From Chlorogloeopsis fritschii PCC 6912 (GTDB taxonomy: Bacteria; Cyanobacteriota; Cyanobacteriia; Cyanobacteriales; Nostocaceae): a stretch of 64,000 nucleotides of DNA. Below, in pieces: positions 35,948 to 44,410 of the stretch. How positions within the stretch are numbered: position 1 is the stretch's first letter; every line of letters begins with the position of its first letter. Location of the stretch: contig NZ_AJLN01000116.1 of the NCBI RefSeq assembly GCF_000317285.1, positions 558,001-622,000 of the forward strand, given 5' to 3'. Under the pieces are notes generated by a model, which was not told where the DNA came from, did not search any database, and was given only the letters and a program-made list of their open reading frames with translations. The position numbers and the translations under genes were made by a program.

Positions 35948-37183
35948 TTACATTAACATATCTATCATAGCAATCAACCTTTCTATATTGACTTGGATGT
36001 TCCCGTCTTCTTTACTCAAATTATTATTATTAGGATTGGTTAAACAACCATACTGAAACCCTAAAGTTCTAGCTATTGCTGCAAAGTTCAGAGTTGGTGG
36101 AGTTTCACCGCAGATTTCAATTACTTTAGCATCTGTACTATAAATAATATTGCTTAATCCTGCTCCATGGGGTGCAATGATAAATTTTGCTTGAGAAAAC
36201 AGGTTTATTTGTTCCGCTAAACTTAACTCTTCTAATATATAACTCCTAAAATTATAGGACTGCAAACACTCATATACTTGAGATTCATTTAAAATCCGTC
36301 TGCCTACTGCTTTTCTTCGAGAAATATAAACATAGGGATGTACATCTTTATTTAAAGTACAATTTTTCCGAATATATTGTTTCAGTGCTTCTGCTACCCA
36401 TCTACAACCCTGAGGAGAAGTATATCCACTATATGTATTATCATCTTGATACAGGTTTCTAAAGCTGGGTACGATCAGTTTTCTAACTAGTGTTTTTTGA
36501 TTTCTCCAAAATATAAAATCTTCGTCTTGATATCCCAAGTACTTAAGTGATTCTATCTGCCACTTATTTGGTTCACTGTGAATAATCAAGGGAACTTTTA
36601 AACCTGTTTTGTTTTCAAAGTATTTTATTCCTTCTAATCTAGTTAAAGTATTTATGACCCACTGATAGTAGTTATTATGATTCCAGCTGTTGATTAGGGA
36701 ACAGGCAATGGGTAATTCTTTAGAGGACTTAGACATATAATATGATGTCAATCCTCTTAAAGAAATACTATCTGCTGTATGCAAATAAACATTGTTACAA
36801 TAATAAGGAACACTGGTTTCTCTGATGAATTCTCCTTGCTCAGTTAAACCAACAGCATATTTTCCTATCAAATAGACGTTATTAATTTCAAAAACATGAG
36901 GACTTGATATCTCACATTCGCGAAACTTTAACTCTTCTTTCACCTCAGAAGGTGTGTCTTCTAAATAATATGCATCCACTAATTTTAAAACTTCTGGGTG
37001 ATGATATTGATAGCAATTATTTGCTCTGGTTATTAAATCTTTACGATTCAATTCTTTTAGTTTTTTTGATTTTAATAAATAATCTATTAAAGGCTTACGA
37101 AATTTAGCTTTAATATTCATTCTGTATAGAATACGATTTAACTCTCTTAAGAATTTAATCTTTTTTAATTGTTTCTTGAGCAT
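35948..37183 (-). CDS. DUF563/GT61-like glycosyltransferase
   Basis: A protein of about 411 residues ending in the GT61 signature region: YVYISRRKAVGRRILNESQV, LEELSLAEQINLFSQAKFII and APHGAGLSNIIYSTDAKVIE (the H-G-A-G-L motif). In the middle, SWNHNNYYQWVINTLTRLEG matches the H-N-Y-Y/W block. GT61 enzymes transfer sugars such as xylose or GlcNAc. I prefer the ATG at 37183; a TTG at 37234 would add 17 residues. It is transcribed opposite to the rest of the locus and diverges from the GT2 gene at 37612. Confidence 0.82.
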   Translation of the reverse strand: MLKKQLKKIKFLRELNRILYRMNIKAKFRKPLIDYLLKSKKLKELNRKDLITRANNCYQYHHPEVLKLVDAYYLEDTPSEVKEELKFRECEISSPHVFEINNVYLIGKYAVGLTEQGEFIRETSVPYYCNNVYLHTADSISLRGLTSYYMSKSSKELPIACSLINSWNHNNYYQWVINTLTRLEGIKYFENKTGLKVPLIIHSEPNKWQIESLKYLGYQDEDFIFWRNQKTLVRKLIVPSFRNLYQDDNTYSGYTSPQGCRWVAEALKQYIRKNCTLNKDVHPYVYISRRKAVGRRILNESQVYECLQSYNFRSYILEELSLAEQINLFSQAKFIIAPHGAGLSNIIYSTDAKVIEICGETPPTLNFAAIARTLGFQYGCLTNPNNNNLSKEDGNIQVNIERLIAMIDMLM

Positions 37184-37433
37184 AATAATAAACCAATTGA
37201 ATTTAGTAAGTTTTATTGCAAAATATTTTTGCAATGAAGAAAAATCTGCGTAATAATTCAGGTTTGATGGGGCGGCTTTATATAATTTGAGTAGAAAATC
37301 TCTAGTTTTATCAAAGTTTGAGCTTCCATTGCCGCTAAGAATCTACTCCAAAACTACTGGTATAGTCTATCAGTGGAGACAGTTTTTGTGAATTTACCGA
37401 TATCGTTAGCGCTTTAGGTACACCACTGCTTAG

Positions 37434-37512
37434 TGGATAGCCAAGTGGATAATTCTCCAATCTCTGGGATGCTATCAGCAAAAGATGTGATCATAGCCTG
37501 CAGGTAGTATTT
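37434..37512 (+). promoter_or_regulatory. Conserved upstream element, copy B (before the GT2 gene)
   Basis: TGGATAG (37434) is followed 12 bp later by a GGATAA box within AGTGGATAATTCT, then GGATGCTAT in the middle, and the block ends ATAGCCTGCAGGTAGTATTT. Layout matches copies A and C; the last box starts 68 bp after the first. It ends 99 bp before the GT2 start codon, in a divergent gap with the GT61-like gene. Confidence 0.63.
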
Positions 37513-37611
37513 CCATACATATATTAATAATTACCCTACGTATTAATGGTACAGCTAAAGTTGTGACTAAAAATTTAAAGTCAGTAACAATTAATGCTAA
37601 GTCGTTAAACA

Positions 37612-38634
37612 ATGAAAAAAGTTTCTGTAATTGTTCCAGTTTATGGAGTCGAGAAGTACATAGCTGCTACAGTCCAATCTGTTTTGGATCAGACATATAA
37701 AAATTTCGAGCTTCTCATTATCGATGATGCTTCTCCTGACAGAAGTGTAGAGATTTGTGAGCAATTTACAGATCCCAGAATTAAAATTATTCGTCAGGAA
37801 AACCGAGGACTCGCTGGAGCAAGAAATACTGGGATTCGTCATGCTCAAGGGGAGTATTTAGCCTTTTTGGACGGAGATGATTTGTGGCTGCCCGAAAAGC
37901 TAGAAAAACACGTTGCTCATCTAGAAAAACTACCAAATGTCGGTGTTAGCTTTAGCCGTTCTGCTTTTGTAAATGAAGCAGGAGAACCTCTAGGCACATA
38001 TCAGATGCCCAAACTTAAGGGTATTACCGTACCCCACTTACTTTGCCGCAATCCTGTTGGTAATGGCTCTGCTCCGGTGATTAGAAGGGAAGTTTTTGAA
38101 GATATAAAGTACCAAGACAATCTCTATGGTCAAGTAGAAGATTTTTATTTTGATGAAAGCTTCCGCCAATGTGAAGATATTGAATGTTGGATTCGGATCG
38201 GGATTCAAACAAATTGGCAGATGGAGGGTATTCCTGAGGCTTTAACCTTGTATCGGGTAAATTCAGGCGGACTGTCATCGAATATGCTCAAACAGTTCGA
38301 TTTTTGGGAAAAAGTCATGGAAAAGACGCGCTCTTATGCCCCAGAAATAGTTGATAGATGGGAGCCTCTAGCCAGAGCTTATATACTGCGGTATTTGGCT
38401 CGTAGGGCAGTACGTTTGCAAGATGGTTCTATGGCTGTAAAAATGATGAATCAAGCTTTGAGAACTAATTGGCGTATTTTATTTGAGGAGCCACGTCGTA
38501 CCCTGTTGACTTTGGCTGCTGCATATCTTCTTGTACTATTACCTGAGTCTTTTTATAACTCCATTGAGTCTGTTGCTTTAAAAAGCACGGGAGCTACTCA
38601 AAAACGTCGTATTTTGCAGGATCAGTCTAGTTAA
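37612..38634 (+). CDS. Glycosyltransferase family 2
   Basis: A 340-residue GT-A enzyme: KVSVIVPVYGVEKYIAATVQ, LLIIDDASPDRSVEICEQF, and YLAFLDGDDLWLPEKLEKHV with the D-G-D-D motif; CEDIECWIRIGIQTNWQMEG is the acceptor-side block. A C-terminal hydrophobic segment (LLTLAAAYLLVLLPESFYNS) may attach it to the membrane. Resembles, and is probably a paralog of, the GT2 at 26732. Element B lies upstream, and about 1 kb without a gene follows. Confidence 0.93.
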   Translation: MKKVSVIVPVYGVEKYIAATVQSVLDQTYKNFELLIIDDASPDRSVEICEQFTDPRIKIIRQENRGLAGARNTGIRHAQGEYLAFLDGDDLWLPEKLEKHVAHLEKLPNVGVSFSRSAFVNEAGEPLGTYQMPKLKGITVPHLLCRNPVGNGSAPVIRREVFEDIKYQDNLYGQVEDFYFDESFRQCEDIECWIRIGIQTNWQMEGIPEALTLYRVNSGGLSSNMLKQFDFWEKVMEKTRSYAPEIVDRWEPLARAYILRYLARRAVRLQDGSMAVKMMNQALRTNWRILFEEPRRTLLTLAAAYLLVLLPESFYNSIESVALKSTGATQKRRILQDQSS

Positions 38635-38692
38635 TCACTGTGAATTTATGATGCGGAAACTGTTGCTCCTTTGCTGGAACAGCAGTTTATGA

Positions 38693-38937
38693 TTAACCGA
38701 TATTGAGCGTGACAGGGGTTGTAGTTTTGTTTACCTCGCCGATCGCCACCACTACACTCTGAGCGAGCTACATTCTAGCTGCCGTTTGTAACTGCCACAC
38801 CCCTTGCATCTTCACAACCAGTTGCTCAACAGCACAAATGCACTAATTTTGATTCTGTAGATCGTGTCTCCAAGCATTGGTGCGATCGCGTTGATTTGAG
38901 GTTCTGCACTTGCCAGTTTGATTTGATAATAGCTATT
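38693..38937 (-). pseudogene. Decayed coding fragment (unidentified)
   Basis: Read on the minus strand, one open frame (from 38937) gives NSYYQIKLASAEPQINAIAP and continues MLGDTIYRIKISAFVLL. A second frame then gives VVKMQGVWQLQTAARM, an in-frame TAG, and LAQSVVVAIGEVNKTTTPVT ending in TAA at 38693-38695. A frameshift and one stop thus break a protein-like sequence of about 80 residues. I do not recognise the family and no start codon is evident. It may be a gene relic. Confidence 0.35.
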
Positions 38938-39655
38938 TCATTTAATTATTTAGTTTGAAGATAATCAGGTTAGAGTAACAAAATCAAATCTTTACAAAAG
39001 CGATATAGTTTTCAGATAGCAAAATCAAATCTTTATAAAAGTGCTCGCATAAAACTGAAAAAACAGTAAAAACTTACCTATTCTTACTGTGTATTAATAA
39101 TATATCAGTAAAAAAAGTATATTATAATTAGTATATTTTTAGTAACTCATATAAATGTAATAAATACTGAAGCAACTACTCCCTCCCACTTACGGGAATT
39201 ATAGACTTTATGTGAATTTATAAAATAACCTCTAGAATTAAGTTGAAAAATTAGGTGTTTTTTTTTACTTTAACTATGTTTTTGTTAGTGTATAAATAAA
39301 GCCTTAAGTTGTTGGCTTTAGATAGATAGTCAAAAAATATCAAGTCATGTAGACGTTTACTTAAACTCTTAGCTTTGTAATAATGTTCCCTATTGTCTAC
39401 ATGATTAGTACTATGATTCTTTTCAACGCAATTTTGCTTGTATCTTCCCATCTCAGACAGCCTAGTTGTAAATGAGGTTATGATTGAAGCACAAACATGA
39501 CTGCGTGTAGTATTATGTACCGATGCGCAGCCTTCCTTAACTAGCTAATGATGATTGTTGCTAAAAACCTGATATTTGCTGAGGTGTTTGTAATAATAAA
39601 CACGCCAGCTGATAATCATTTATTAATTTAATTATGCTCAGAAACCTGTCAGATA
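38938..39655. other. A+T-rich intergenic region before the histidine kinase
   Basis: No gene is supported; a 66-codon minus-strand frame at 39251-39451 lacks coding character. A 24-bp direct repeat is listed separately. The remainder is A+T-rich, with short runs such as AGTATATTATAATTAGTATA near 39116. It probably contains the kinase promoter. Confidence 0.5.
38979..39043. repeat. 24-bp direct repeat with 41-bp period
   Basis: CAAAATCAAATCTTTACAAA begins at 38979 and recurs with T for C near its end at 39020; 22 of 24 bases match over the full copies (38979-39002 and 39020-39043). The 41-bp spacing is close to four helical turns. They may be paired binding sites about 620 bp before the kinase gene. 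Confidence 0.6.
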
Positions 39656-41155
39656 GTGTTGACTATTAAGTTGCTGCGTTGCCTGGCTTTATCGACTCCA
39701 AAAAAGCATTTATTTGCGCCATTATGCACCAGCTTTGTGATACTGGTGTCTTTAATAGTGGTGCAACAATGCTTAAACCTATGGACAGCATTGCTCAGTC
39801 AAGACGCAGCTGAGCGGGTAAATCGTACTCTATTAGTGGAGCGTGAGGCAGAACGTCTGCTGAATGCTGTAATAGATGAGCAAAGAGCATCACCAGGTAA
39901 CCACAACAAAGAAGAAATTGCTGTTCGCAGCAGTCTCAACCGTCTATATTGGCTTTTGCAAAATAACCCTATCCAAATTAAACAACTCGATAGAATTAAA
40001 AACACTTATAATCGCTGGCAAAGCCAGCTAGTTCAAGGAACACTCTCTGACTCTGCCAACGGCAATAGCTTGATAGAAAAGAACCTATTTGATTCTCTAC
40101 GCGCTCAAATTCGGATTTTGCTTATGCACGAAGAGCTGATGATGGGCGAACGCAAACATCGTTTGCAGCAACTTTACCACATTAATACAGTTGTGAACGT
40201 CTTTTGCACAGTAGTTATTGTCGCAGGAATTACCTTAAATCTTCGACTTTTACATCAACGAGTTGAAGTTCCTTTACGTAAGTTAATAAAGGTAGGAGAA
40301 GCTTGGCGCAAAGGTCAAATGGACATTCGATTTGAATATTCATCTCCAGATGAAATCGGTCAATTGACACAAGTTCTCAACGAAATGGTAGCTCAGGCTA
40401 GAGAGCGCCAGCAACGCATTGAGATGCGTAACCAACAGCTTGAGGACATGATTTCTGCTCTTTCCCACGATCTGCGCACTCCCTTGCTTGCAACCCGCGC
40501 TACCTTAGACGGCATGGTTAAAGGAGCTTTTGGGCCTGTAAGCTGTGTGTGGAAAGAAGTATTTCAAGAATTCCGCCAAGCTAACGAAGATCTTCTCAAG
40601 CTTGTTGAAGCCCTATTGGATGTTTCTCGCTATGAAGCTGGTTACGGCACTCGCTTGAACTATGAACCTCTAAACTGGGAAAAGATTTTTGTCAAAGCAA
40701 TTGCCCAGATCAAAGCTACTTCAAAGCACGAGCCAATCCTAATCTATAAAATTTCTCAGCCATTACCAATTGTCTATGGTGATGAAGTAGAGATTAGACG
40801 GGTTGTACAAAACCTACTTGATAACGCTGTTAGAGTGAGTGAACCGAATAAAGAAATTTTCCTTCAGGTAGCATCCTTTGGGAAAAACCAAGTAAAGGTT
40901 TCTGTGCGAGATTATGGTTCAGGAATTGCGCCACAAGAAAAAGAACGGCTCTTCCACCGCTTCATTCAAGGACGAGGGCGACGTGGTAAATCGGGACTTG
41001 GTTTGTACTTGTGTCGTCAAATTATCGAAGCTCACGGAGGTACGATTGGTGTTGAAAGTACCCTCTTTGAGGGTAGTACCTTCTGGTTTACTCTGCCAAT
41101 CGCTAGAATCCAGGGTGCATCCGAGCACAAAAAGCAGATACAGGAGGAGGAGTAA
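39656..41155 (+). CDS. Sensor histidine kinase (TM-sensor-TM-HAMP-HisKA-HATPase)
   Basis: A 499-residue kinase. Membrane segments lie near residues 20-42 and 177-200 and bracket a helical periplasmic sensor. A HAMP linker follows (VPLRKLIKVGEAWRKGQMDI), then HisKA with H271 in ISALSHDLRTP, and HATPase with N box NLLDNAVRVSE, G1 V-R-D-Y-G-S-G-I and G2 GKSGLGLYLC. The start is GTG at 39656 or TTG at 39659; an in-frame stop lies just upstream and no ATG fits. The stop overlaps the response-regulator start (TAATG), so they form a two-component operon. Location between polysaccharide genes suggests a regulatory role there. Confidence 0.92.
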   Translation: MLTIKLLRCLALSTPKKHLFAPLCTSFVILVSLIVVQQCLNLWTALLSQDAAERVNRTLLVEREAERLLNAVIDEQRASPGNHNKEEIAVRSSLNRLYWLLQNNPIQIKQLDRIKNTYNRWQSQLVQGTLSDSANGNSLIEKNLFDSLRAQIRILLMHEELMMGERKHRLQQLYHINTVVNVFCTVVIVAGITLNLRLLHQRVEVPLRKLIKVGEAWRKGQMDIRFEYSSPDEIGQLTQVLNEMVAQARERQQRIEMRNQQLEDMISALSHDLRTPLLATRATLDGMVKGAFGPVSCVWKEVFQEFRQANEDLLKLVEALLDVSRYEAGYGTRLNYEPLNWEKIFVKAIAQIKATSKHEPILIYKISQPLPIVYGDEVEIRRVVQNLLDNAVRVSEPNKEIFLQVASFGKNQVKVSVRDYGSGIAPQEKERLFHRFIQGRGRRGKSGLGLYLCRQIIEAHGGTIGVESTLFEGSTFWFTLPIARIQGASEHKKQIQEEE

Positions 41156-41835
41156 TGCTTGAAAAGCAAGAACACAGAGATGTGCGAATTCTACTTGTTG
41201 ATGACCACACTTTGATACGCCGAGGCATGAAAGGGCAATTTGCTTTAGAGCCTGGCTTTAGTGTAGTTGGAGAAGCAGGTGATGGGCCACAAGCTATTGA
41301 ATTGGCTGCCGAGCTTCAGCCGGATGTGGTTTTGATGGACATCGATCTGCCAGCCATGAATGGAATTACAGCTACACAAAGGATTAAGAGCGATCGCACT
41401 GCCACTCGGATTCTTGCCTTGAGTGCTTTTGATGACGATACGCAGGTGATCGGAATGCTTGCTGCTGGAGCAGATGGTTACTGCCTTAAGACAATTGAAT
41501 GGGAACAGCTCGTTGCTGTGATTCAATTGATCCTCCAGGGCGGTGCTTATCTAGATCCTCACATCGCTCAGAAAGTTGCCCGGATGCTCAAGCCTACTAT
41601 AAGTCATAACCAACCAGCTCCCACATCTGAACCGATCCAACAATCCATTCTCAGCAACCGCGAGCGTGAGATACTCAAACTAATTGCCAAAGGATATTCA
41701 AACCAGGAAATAGCTGAAGAACTCTACCTTTCACTAGGAACAATCAAATCTTACGTGCGGATGATTCTCAACAAACTTAGCGTTGACGATCGCGTACAAG
41801 CAGCAGCTCTGGCTGTGCGTGAAGGTTTAATTTAA
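41155..41835 (+). CDS. NarL/FixJ-family response regulator
   Basis: A 226-residue regulator: receiver domain with acidic pair D16-D17 (LLVDDHTLIRRG), phosphoacceptor D62 in VVLMDIDLPAMNG, Ser/Thr and Lys switch positions in ILALSAFDDDT and GYCLKT, and a C-terminal LuxR helix-turn-helix (LSNREREILKLIAKGYSNQE, then LSLGTIKSYVRMILNKLSV). It overlaps the kinase by one base (TAATG), so it is its likely partner. LuxR-type output implies DNA binding as a dimer. The targets are unknown; the shared upstream elements A-C are obvious candidates. Confidence 0.94.
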   Translation: MLEKQEHRDVRILLVDDHTLIRRGMKGQFALEPGFSVVGEAGDGPQAIELAAELQPDVVLMDIDLPAMNGITATQRIKSDRTATRILALSAFDDDTQVIGMLAAGADGYCLKTIEWEQLVAVIQLILQGGAYLDPHIAQKVARMLKPTISHNQPAPTSEPIQQSILSNREREILKLIAKGYSNQEIAEELYLSLGTIKSYVRMILNKLSVDDRVQAAALAVREGLI

Positions 41836-42128
41836 TAGTAAGAAAGAAATTCCTGTAAACGAGTATATAGTTCTGTAGGTGTAGTAACTAATGATAAATC
41901 CTCATCTGTGGGTTGCTCTGACCACAAAATATAGGGCTGAAATATCCGAAAATCTCCGAGTATTGGCAGACATAAAACAAAAACGTGAGGGGCAAACAGA
42001 GTAACCTCTTCATTGTTTGGAATACCGTAATAGGGAAACACCTCTAAACTCTTTTTTAGACAGTAGCTGCTGACGCGCTGCACGGTGCGAACGTTGCTAC
42101 CAATCACCATAATTCGATGCCTCTCCAT
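41832..42128 (-). CDS. Small protein of unknown function, perhaps receiver-like
   Basis: A product of about 98 residues from the ATG at 42128 (MERHRIMVIGSNVRTVQRVS); an ATG-less extension to 42197 is possible. The start, R-I-M-V-I-G-S-N, and TLFAPHVFVLCLPILGDFRI mimic a receiver beta-strand pattern but lack the acidic pair and phosphoacceptor Asp. It could be a degenerate receiver or unrelated. Its stop overlaps the response-regulator stop by 4 bp, convergently. It is divergent from the WecG-like gene. Confidence 0.5.
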   Translation of the reverse strand: MERHRIMVIGSNVRTVQRVSSYCLKKSLEVFPYYGIPNNEEVTLFAPHVFVLCLPILGDFRIFQPYILWSEQPTDEDLSLVTTPTELYTRLQEFLSYY

Positions 42129-42197
42129 GGCAGCTTTTCCATCGCAACTACAAATTAATTGGATATAACGTGCATACTGGATTTTTGCAAGATACAC

Positions 42198-42866
42198 GAG
42201 AGACTTTTAAAAATAAATAGAGCAGTTGTTAGACAAGTTTTTCGACCTTACGCCTTAATAAATTAAAGATCTTAAAATACAAATTCTTACAAGTTTCCAC
42301 ATTGCTTAGACGACAATTCTTGATTGCACAAGAGCAAAATTTAATAAATTATGCAATTCCTATCAGAGTTATCTAGCATGGTAGTCTTTTTTCACTCAAA
42401 ACTTAAGCTAGTTTCAGAATGCAAACACAGCATTATTATTTGCTGCATACTTTGAATATGATTAGTATGAAGCTTGGATTTTCTCCACACTAGAGCCAAG
42501 CGGATAGTTAAGTGGATAATTTTATCTCTCCATCAGGATGCTGTACATTTCAGACTCTAAGTAGCCATCTGATAGTGTTTTTCATCACTGTCTGAGGAGG
42601 ACACTGTACGAAGATTTGCAGATCGGTATCTCAAATCTTTATCAAGTGGTTATTAGGTGAGGATGTGATGCAAGTATGCCAAAAGTCCCCATATATATGA
42701 TATGAATTTCAATCCTGTTACAGGCAATGATTGTCAAAAAAGCAGTCGAACTGGCTTGATATGAAATTTAAGCACAGAACTGTATGTAAGATTCGGTGGT
42801 AGCATGGCGCTGCCTGTTCTCTGAATTTTGTTATCGCCGAATTTTGGATGATGAGGTTCACATTAT
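42198..42866. other. Divergent intergenic region with element C
   Basis: There is no gene. It holds element C at 42501-42580 and separates the small minus-strand gene from the WecG-like gene. The rest is A+T-rich without clear repeats. Confidence 0.5.
42501..42580 (+). promoter_or_regulatory. Conserved upstream element, copy C (before the WecG-like gene)
   Basis: CGGATAG (42501) is followed 12 bp later by a GGATAA box within AGTGGATAATTTTA, then GGATGCTGT in the middle, and the block ends GTAGCCATCTGATAGTGTTT. The last box starts 69 bp after the first, matching copies A and B. It ends 286 bp before the start codon at 42867. Confidence 0.65.
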
Positions 42867-43739
42867 ATGGCAGACCGAGTTAGGTTTCTCAACACCTTTT
42901 TTGATCGTACGTCTTCGGATGAGGCAACTGAATCATTACCAGCAGGGTTAGTAGCTCGCCAGAATGATTCTATCTATCAAGATTTAAATGACACAGAAAA
43001 AGTTAAGCTTCTAAATATAGAAATAGACAATTTATCTAAGGTGGAAGTTTTACAGAATCTCAAAAGTGGCGTTGTATTTACGCCTAATGTAGATCACCTG
43101 ATGAAATTGCAGAATGATCGAGAATTTCTCGATGTTTACAGCCGTGCTGAATATAAACTGTGTGATAGTCAAATTCTGCTTTATGCATCTCGATTCTTAG
43201 GTAAGCCAATCAAGGAGAAAATTTCCGGTTCAGATTTGTTTCCAGCTTTTTATAACTTCCACAAAAAAAATGAACGTATCAAAATATTCTTGTTAGGTGC
43301 AGGTGAAGGTGTAGCTTATAAAGCTCAACAGAATATAAATGCTAAAGTTGGCAGAAATATTGTTGTAGGTTCACACTCGCCTTCATTTGGATTTGAACAA
43401 AACGAAAAGGAGTGTCAGGAAATAGTTGAGATTATCAAGCGATCCGGAGCAACAGTCTTGGCAGTTGGCTTAGGTGCACCTAAACAAGAAAAATGGATAT
43501 ATAGGTATAAAGACCAATTACCTAATATTAAAATCTTTTTGGCGATCGGTGCTACTATCGATTTTGAAGCAGGTAACATCAAGAGATCTCCCAAGTTTAT
43601 TAGTAATCTGGGATTAGAATGGTTGTATAGAATGGTAGCCGAACCCAAAAGATTGTGGAAAAGATACTTGATAGAAGATTTGCCTTTTTTCTGGCTAATT
43701 TTACAACAAAAACTGAATTTCTATAACAATGGTGAGTAG
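42867..43739 (+). CDS. WecG/TagA/CpsF-family glycosyltransferase (GT26)
   Basis: A 290-residue enzyme. After a nonconserved 40-residue leader come FTPNVDHLMKLQNDREFLDV (the T-P-N-x-D-H substrate motif), YKLCDSQILLYASRFLGKPI with the catalytic-type Asp, VLAVGLGAPKQEKWIYRYK, and GNIKRSPKFISNLGLEWLYR. Members transfer N-acetylmannosamine-type or glucose residues to lipid-linked GlcNAc-type acceptors as peripheral membrane enzymes. The C-terminal M-V-A-E-P-K-R-L-W-K-R-Y is the membrane-binding tail. Element C upstream links it to the locus. A strong terminator follows. Confidence 0.94.
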   Translation: MADRVRFLNTFFDRTSSDEATESLPAGLVARQNDSIYQDLNDTEKVKLLNIEIDNLSKVEVLQNLKSGVVFTPNVDHLMKLQNDREFLDVYSRAEYKLCDSQILLYASRFLGKPIKEKISGSDLFPAFYNFHKKNERIKIFLLGAGEGVAYKAQQNINAKVGRNIVVGSHSPSFGFEQNEKECQEIVEIIKRSGATVLAVGLGAPKQEKWIYRYKDQLPNIKIFLAIGATIDFEAGNIKRSPKFISNLGLEWLYRMVAEPKRLWKRYLIEDLPFFWLILQQKLNFYNNGE

Positions 43740-43816
43740 TGAGGAGTAGATCTACAAACATAGAAATTCTACAAAGGGCAAAAATCTTCAAAGTCTAAAG
43801 TAGTTAGAAAAAAGTA

Positions 43817-43846
43817 AAAACCCTTACGCTAAATAGTAAGGGTTTT
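43817..43846. terminator. Rho-independent terminator, usable from both sides
   Basis: AAAACCCTTAC (43817-43827) pairs perfectly with GTAAGGGTTTT (43836-43846) around an 8-nt loop, with a T-rich 3' side and an A-rich 5' side. It lies between the stop of the WecG-like gene and the stop of convergent psbM, so it serves both. Confidence 0.88.
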
Positions 43847-43863
43847 ATTTTATAAACAAGATC

Positions 43864-43980
43864 CTAAGTATCTTTTTTACCTTCGCGACTAGCTGTCTGG
43901 ATGTAAAGGATGATTAAAAAAACAGCGGGAACCAGCACGAATAAGATGCTGGCTACAAACCCCAGGTCATTAACCTGCAT
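43864..43980 (-). CDS. psbM: Photosystem II reaction centre protein M
   Basis: A 38-codon frame translates [20 protein letters not shown] and ends [12 protein letters not shown]. This is PsbM: a single membrane helix (residues 6-28) at the photosystem II dimer interface in the thylakoid. Length is close to the family norm of 33-38. It is followed by the shared terminator and lies 133 bp from the ferredoxin-like gene upstream, in the same direction. Confidence 0.95.
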   Translation of the reverse strand: MQVNDLGFVASILFVLVPAVFLIILYIQTASREGKKDT

Positions 43981-44113
43981 AGCAGAAAAGCCTCTCTTAG
44001 ATTCCAGTCAACAATCTTAGGATAGCATCATTGCGACCTGACTGAATCATGAGTAATGAGTATAAACTTGAAAGTTGCGAGTAGATCGGTTGGAAGTATT
44101 AAATTCATCAACT

Positions 44114-44410
44114 TTAAGGCTTCGTAACCACGCTTACGGGGCCATTGACTAAAGTTTGACATGCAAGGCGATAATTAGCAGGCTTTTTTTTCAATAAACG
44201 GTTTTCTACCTCTGTAGGAGGCGAAAGATTTTCCCTTCCTTCAACAATTTCGACGATGCAGGTGCCACATTGACCGTAGCCACCACAATTCATCATCTTT
44301 CCCCAAATTTTATAAATGTCAATGCCATTTTCTAAAGCTTTGAGTCTCAGATTAGCACCATCCGCAGCTATAACTTCTTTATTCTCTTTAACGAATTTTA
44401 TGTTACCCAT
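44114..44410 (-). CDS. 2Fe-2S ferredoxin-like protein
   Basis: A 98-residue protein with the plant-type 2Fe-2S cysteine pattern: C42, C48 and C51 in [11 protein letters not shown] and C84 in YRLACQTL (C-x5-C-x2-C...C). The C-terminal cysteine spacing and charge differ from photosynthetic PetF (the loop has G-G-Y-G-Q in place of the usual R-A-G-A/S), so a different electron donor role is likely. It lies directly upstream of psbM on the same strand, an arrangement I recall in other cyanobacteria, which hints at a photosystem-related role. Confidence 0.9.
   Translation of the reverse strand: MGNIKFVKENKEVIAADGANLRLKALENGIDIYKIWGKMMNCGGYGQCGTCIVEIVEGRENLSPPTEVENRLLKKKPANYRLACQTLVNGPVSVVTKP

Noticed and set aside
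35847-36056. 69-codon plus-strand frame after the flippase gene
   Set aside because: Overlaps the 3' end of the convergent GT61-like gene, which has clear family motifs; no independent coding evidence.
39251-39451. 66-codon minus-strand open frame before the histidine kinase
   Set aside because: Low-complexity, Lys/Asn/Tyr-rich translation in A+T-rich DNA, no ribosome-binding site and no recognisable motif; likely chance.
39652-39660. GATAGTGTT at the kinase start, like the last box of element C
   Set aside because: It overlaps the start codon region and the upstream GGATA boxes are missing.
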